DNA from: Methanobacteriota archaeon | Lineage (GTDB): Archaea; Halobacteriota; Methanomicrobia; Methanomicrobiales; Methanoculleaceae | Length of the DNA: 64,000 bases | Direction of reading: 5' to 3' | NCBI GenBank assembly: GCA_016841955.1 | Contig: JAENYE010000001.1 | Span: 818,025-882,024, forward strand | In this document: piece after piece, positions 62,062 to 64,000 of the stretch | Position numbering within the stretch: position 1 is the stretch's first letter | How the letters are laid out: the number at the start of each line of letters is the position of its first letter | The notes under the pieces: model-generated | What the model was told of the DNA's origin: nothing | The model's input: the letters and a program-made list of their open reading frames with translations, nothing else | Database searches by the model: none | Made by a program: the position numbers and the translations under genes

Positions 62062-62301
62062 ACTAAACGATTGATATTGTGTATAATAAATCTATCTTCG
62101 AATAACTGATTCCGAACATCCTGAAAGTCAGTTACTGGAATTCCCGGTAGGACTGCCAACCATAAGTGCTTAATTGCTAAGCAGGGTCCAGTTTTCCTGA
62201 GATAACCGCCGCGTGGGGCTGGCGTGAGGGGAGGTAAGCAAAAGGAGTTAACGGTTAACTAGGTCCTATTTTTCGAGATACCTATAACCCAAACCAAAAA
62301 A

Positions 62302-62384
62302 TGCGAGTGGCAGGATTCGAACCTGCGAACTCCTTCGAGAATCGATCTTGAGTCGATCACCTTTGGCCTCTCGGTAACACTCGC
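62302..62384 (-). tRNA. tRNA-Leu (anticodon CAA)
   Basis: The 83-base minus-strand sequence folds as a class II tRNA: acceptor GCGAGTG/CACTCGC with discriminator A, anticodon arm ATCGA-CTCAAGA-TCGAT with anticodon CAA, a long variable arm (TCTCGAAGGAGTTC region) and T arm GCAGG-TTCGAAT-CCTGC. CCA is not encoded. Its 3' end faces the AT-rich cassette, so it is a plausible integration site. Confidence 0.95.
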
Positions 62385-62511
62385 GCCTGTACCTCTTGAA
62401 CCTCTAAAGTAATGAGCTTGATGGCGGCCCGCCCCGCCGGACCTCACCCCGACAGGCACCCGCCGGCCGCGAACCCATTACTTCGCTAAAATGTTTGAGA
62501 TAGTCCTCAGG

Positions 62512-62645
62512 AGGTCAAACCACCGACTTCCCTTCGCGTTCTTCGCGGCTTCGCGTGAGTATTCAGCACCGGTGGGGGTGATAGAGCCTCACGCGAAGTG
62601 CGACGGATGGGACATCCGGAGCTTGAGCACCGTCAGGTGCGAAGT
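62512..62645. repeat. Modular hairpin repeat, array H, with mirrored core
   Basis: CTTCGCGTTCTTCGCGG leads to CTTCGCGTGAG (62549-62559). A 28-base spacer follows, then CTCACGCGAAG (62588-62598) and modules GGATG-GGA-CATCC (62605-62617) and GCACC-GTCA-GGTGC (62627-62640). It lies between tRNA-Leu and the DP2 gene. Confidence 0.85.
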
Positions 62646-62743
62646 CCAGTGTCTGGGTGGTGCTAACTCCGTTTTAAGTCGTCGCACGAGGCTGCATTGC
62701 TCGATGCCTGATGTCAAAATTGGTGAAGTACTGGAACCCCCCC

Positions 62744-64000
62744 TCACATAAAGTCCGCGAGCCCCAGTTGCTTCTCCGGGGGCTGGCCGAAGGTGGACTC
62801 GATCTGCATGAAGAGGACCTCTACCCGCTGCTTCGTGTACGCCGAGACCGCGTAGGTCTCGCAGATGTTGCGCGACATCTCCAGGTACTTCTTCACCGAG
62901 CCCTCGTGGACGGTCGGGATGACGTTGCCCCCGCAGCGGGTGCACTTCCCTGCGAGCGGCATCCGGCGGTATTTCGCGTTGCACTTCATGCACCGGACCT
63001 TTTGTTTGGAAAACGCGTTGAGGTTGCCCTGGAGGTCCCGGATGAAGTGGGTGTTTAAGACCCGCTCGGCAACATCGTCCTCGTCCACCGCCCGGATCTT
63101 CTTCGCGAGGTCGAGCTCCGCCTCGAGCTTGTCGAGCATCGACCCGAGCTTCGTGTAGGTGGACTCGAGCGGCCCCGCGGAGATGTCAGAGGTCGGGTGG
63201 GTGAAGAGGAACCCCTCGACCTGGGCCGGGGTCCCGAGCCGCCGCTCCACCCGGTCGACGTATTTGTCGAGGTCTTTGGGGTGGGCGTAGGCGAGGCAGC
63301 CGTTGTAGACCTCGAGGGGGTAGTGGTCGCAGACGTCGACGTTGAGGCTCTCCTTGTCGACCTCCGCCGGGTCGATCCGGGTGGTCAGGACGAGCGGCGC
63401 GTCCATCGTCCCGCCCCGCGTCTCGGGGAGGTAGGCCCGGGAGAAGTTGATCAGCCCGTCGAGGAGGAGCATCACGCAGTCCTCGTCGCCGTCGCACTGG
63501 CCGCAGAAGATGCCGTTCGCGACCAGCGTATGGTTCTCGGCGACCGTCAGGCAGTAGACCCGGTCGTCGAGCGCCTGGACGGTCTCGCGGGCCACGACCT
63601 CGTCGCTGACGACGAGCCCGCCCTCCTCCACCGGGACCCGGTCGCCGACCGCAACCTCGAGCGCCCGGATCTTTCGCAGGTAATCGGTGTCCCAGACCAG
63701 CATCGCGTGGTCGGGCGTGACCGTGAGGATCCTCCCCCGCCTCGTCGCGAACCGGATCAGGTGCGCCGGGGCCCGGTGGACCGAGACGGAGGTGACCTTC
63801 TTCAGGCTGGTCTTCCCCTGCGGGTCGATGCTTCTCGCGTAGAACGGCTGCTTAGGATCGGAGTAGAACGTCCCCACGTGGTCCAGCCCCGGTTTTCTGA
63901 GATCGAAGTTCTCCGTCACGAACTGCCGGATCGGCACCGTTATCCACTGTCTGCCGTCGGAGACGGTGATCTCGGTATCGCCCGCAAAACAGTTCCGGCG
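62744..64000 (-). CDS. polC: DNA polymerase D large subunit (DP2), 3' part with intein
   Basis: The gene enters from the right edge and stops at 62744. The C-extein begins [29 protein letters not shown], the catalytic metal-binding region of DP2, and ends with [25 protein letters not shown], a zinc finger, then a helical tail. The N-extein is visible only as RRN at the edge. Between them lies a 165-residue in-frame intein. DP2 is the catalytic subunit of the archaeal replicative polymerase PolD. No start is in the window. Confidence 0.95.
   Translation of the reverse strand, partial: RRNCFAGDTEITVSDGRQWITVPIRQFVTENFDLRKPGLDHVGTFYSDPKQPFYARSIDPQGKTSLKKVTSVSVHRAPAHLIRFATRRGRILTVTPDHAMLVWDTDYLRKIRALEVAVGDRVPVEEGGLVVSDEVVARETVQALDDRVYCLTVAENHTLVANGIFCGQCDGDEDCVMLLLDGLINFSRAYLPETRGGTMDAPLVLTTRIDPAEVDKESLNVDVCDHYPLEVYNGCLAYAHPKDLDKYVDRVERRLGTPAQVEGFLFTHPTSDISAGPLESTYTKLGSMLDKLEAELDLAKKIRAVDEDDVAERVLNTHFIRDLQGNLNAFSKQKVRCMKCNAKYRRMPLAGKCTRCGGNVIPTVHEGSVKKYLEMSRNICETYAVSAYTKQRVEVLFMQIESTFGQPPEKQLGLADFM
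63497..63991 (-). other. Mini-intein in DP2 with C-terminal Gln
   Basis: The intein starts [21 protein letters not shown] (block A, nucleophile Cys1) directly after [18 protein letters not shown] is block B with T-x2-H, and [21 protein letters not shown] forms blocks F and G, before extein Cys+1 of CDGDED. It is 165 residues, so there is no room for a homing endonuclease. The last residue is Gln, not Asn, and the penultimate residue is Gly where His is usual. DP2 inteins of Pyrococcus are known to end in Gln; I recall this without a citation at hand. Confidence 0.88.

Overview
The window is GC-rich archaeal DNA from a hydrogenotrophic methanogen. The best guess is Methanomicrobiales, probably Methanoculleus or a close relative. 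The reasons are a complete F420-reducing hydrogenase operon (frhA-D-G-B), GTP cyclohydrolase MptA of the methanopterin pathway, DUF2124, aIF2-beta, RNA polymerase subunit Rpo11, a DP2 DNA polymerase, many leaderless TATA-driven genes and GGTGA-type ribosome binding sites. No rRNA and no CRISPR array was seen.

Layout. 0-4.5 kb: end of an exported-looking protein, a methyltransferase, a DUF1059 protein, and an ABC export module (ATPase, MacB-like permease, CARDB/S-layer-like secreted partner). 4.8-20 kb: mostly single housekeeping or accessory genes (2H phosphoesterase, SRPBCC protein, metallo-beta-lactamase-fold hydrolase, HEAT protein with M1 aminopeptidase, small GTPase, HAD hydrolase with phosphotransferase, prenyl synthase, tautomerase, DUF2124, a membrane PAS kinase). 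20.4-25 kb: a VirB4/HerA-like ATPase with an unusual N-terminal half, a stand-alone LigD-type 3'-phosphoesterase coupled to a 50-residue C2H2 zinc-finger protein, and a SpeD-like pyruvoyl enzyme. 25.4-29.1 kb: frhADGB. 29.4-36 kb: mptA, ilvC, flavodoxin, purL, aIF2-beta, methyltransferase, rpoL. 36-40 kb: two M24 peptidases, an AAA ATPase and a PhnP-like hydrolase in one minus-strand run.

40.8-43.2 kb: tRNA-Asn followed by a broken integrase and AT-richer cargo, a decayed integrated element. 43.5-50.6 kb: a Kai-type signalling cluster (kaiC, two kaiB genes, a large PAS/GAF histidine kinase) with a divergent PAS protein that has a dimerisation-like helix but no kinase domain. 50.7-57.4 kb: small proteins, a PRC-barrel protein, another PAS kinase, a rhomboid protease. 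57.6-60.1 kb: nucleotidyltransferase (MNT) antitoxin-like genes, a truncated HEPN remnant and a duplicated promoter segment. 60.4-62.1 kb: an AT-rich two-gene cassette (DUF6414-like protein and a polytopic membrane protein) beside tRNA-Leu(CAA), a candidate defence or mobile island. 62.7-64 kb: the 3' part of the DP2 gene with a 165-residue mini-intein.

The strongest candidate for something undescribed is a family of modular hairpin repeats found at eight places (about 6.8, 8.1, 13.8, 22.8-23.1, 25.1, 25.3, 31.5 and 62.5 kb). Each array is built from short perfect inverted repeats, usually with GAA, GGA or TTC triloops. Stem sequences differ from module to module yet stay self-complementary, and several arrays centre on a mirrored core CTTCGCGTGAG / CTCACGCGAAG around a short spacer. 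They behave like an archaeal counterpart of REP/BIME elements; no transposase that would mobilise them is visible here.
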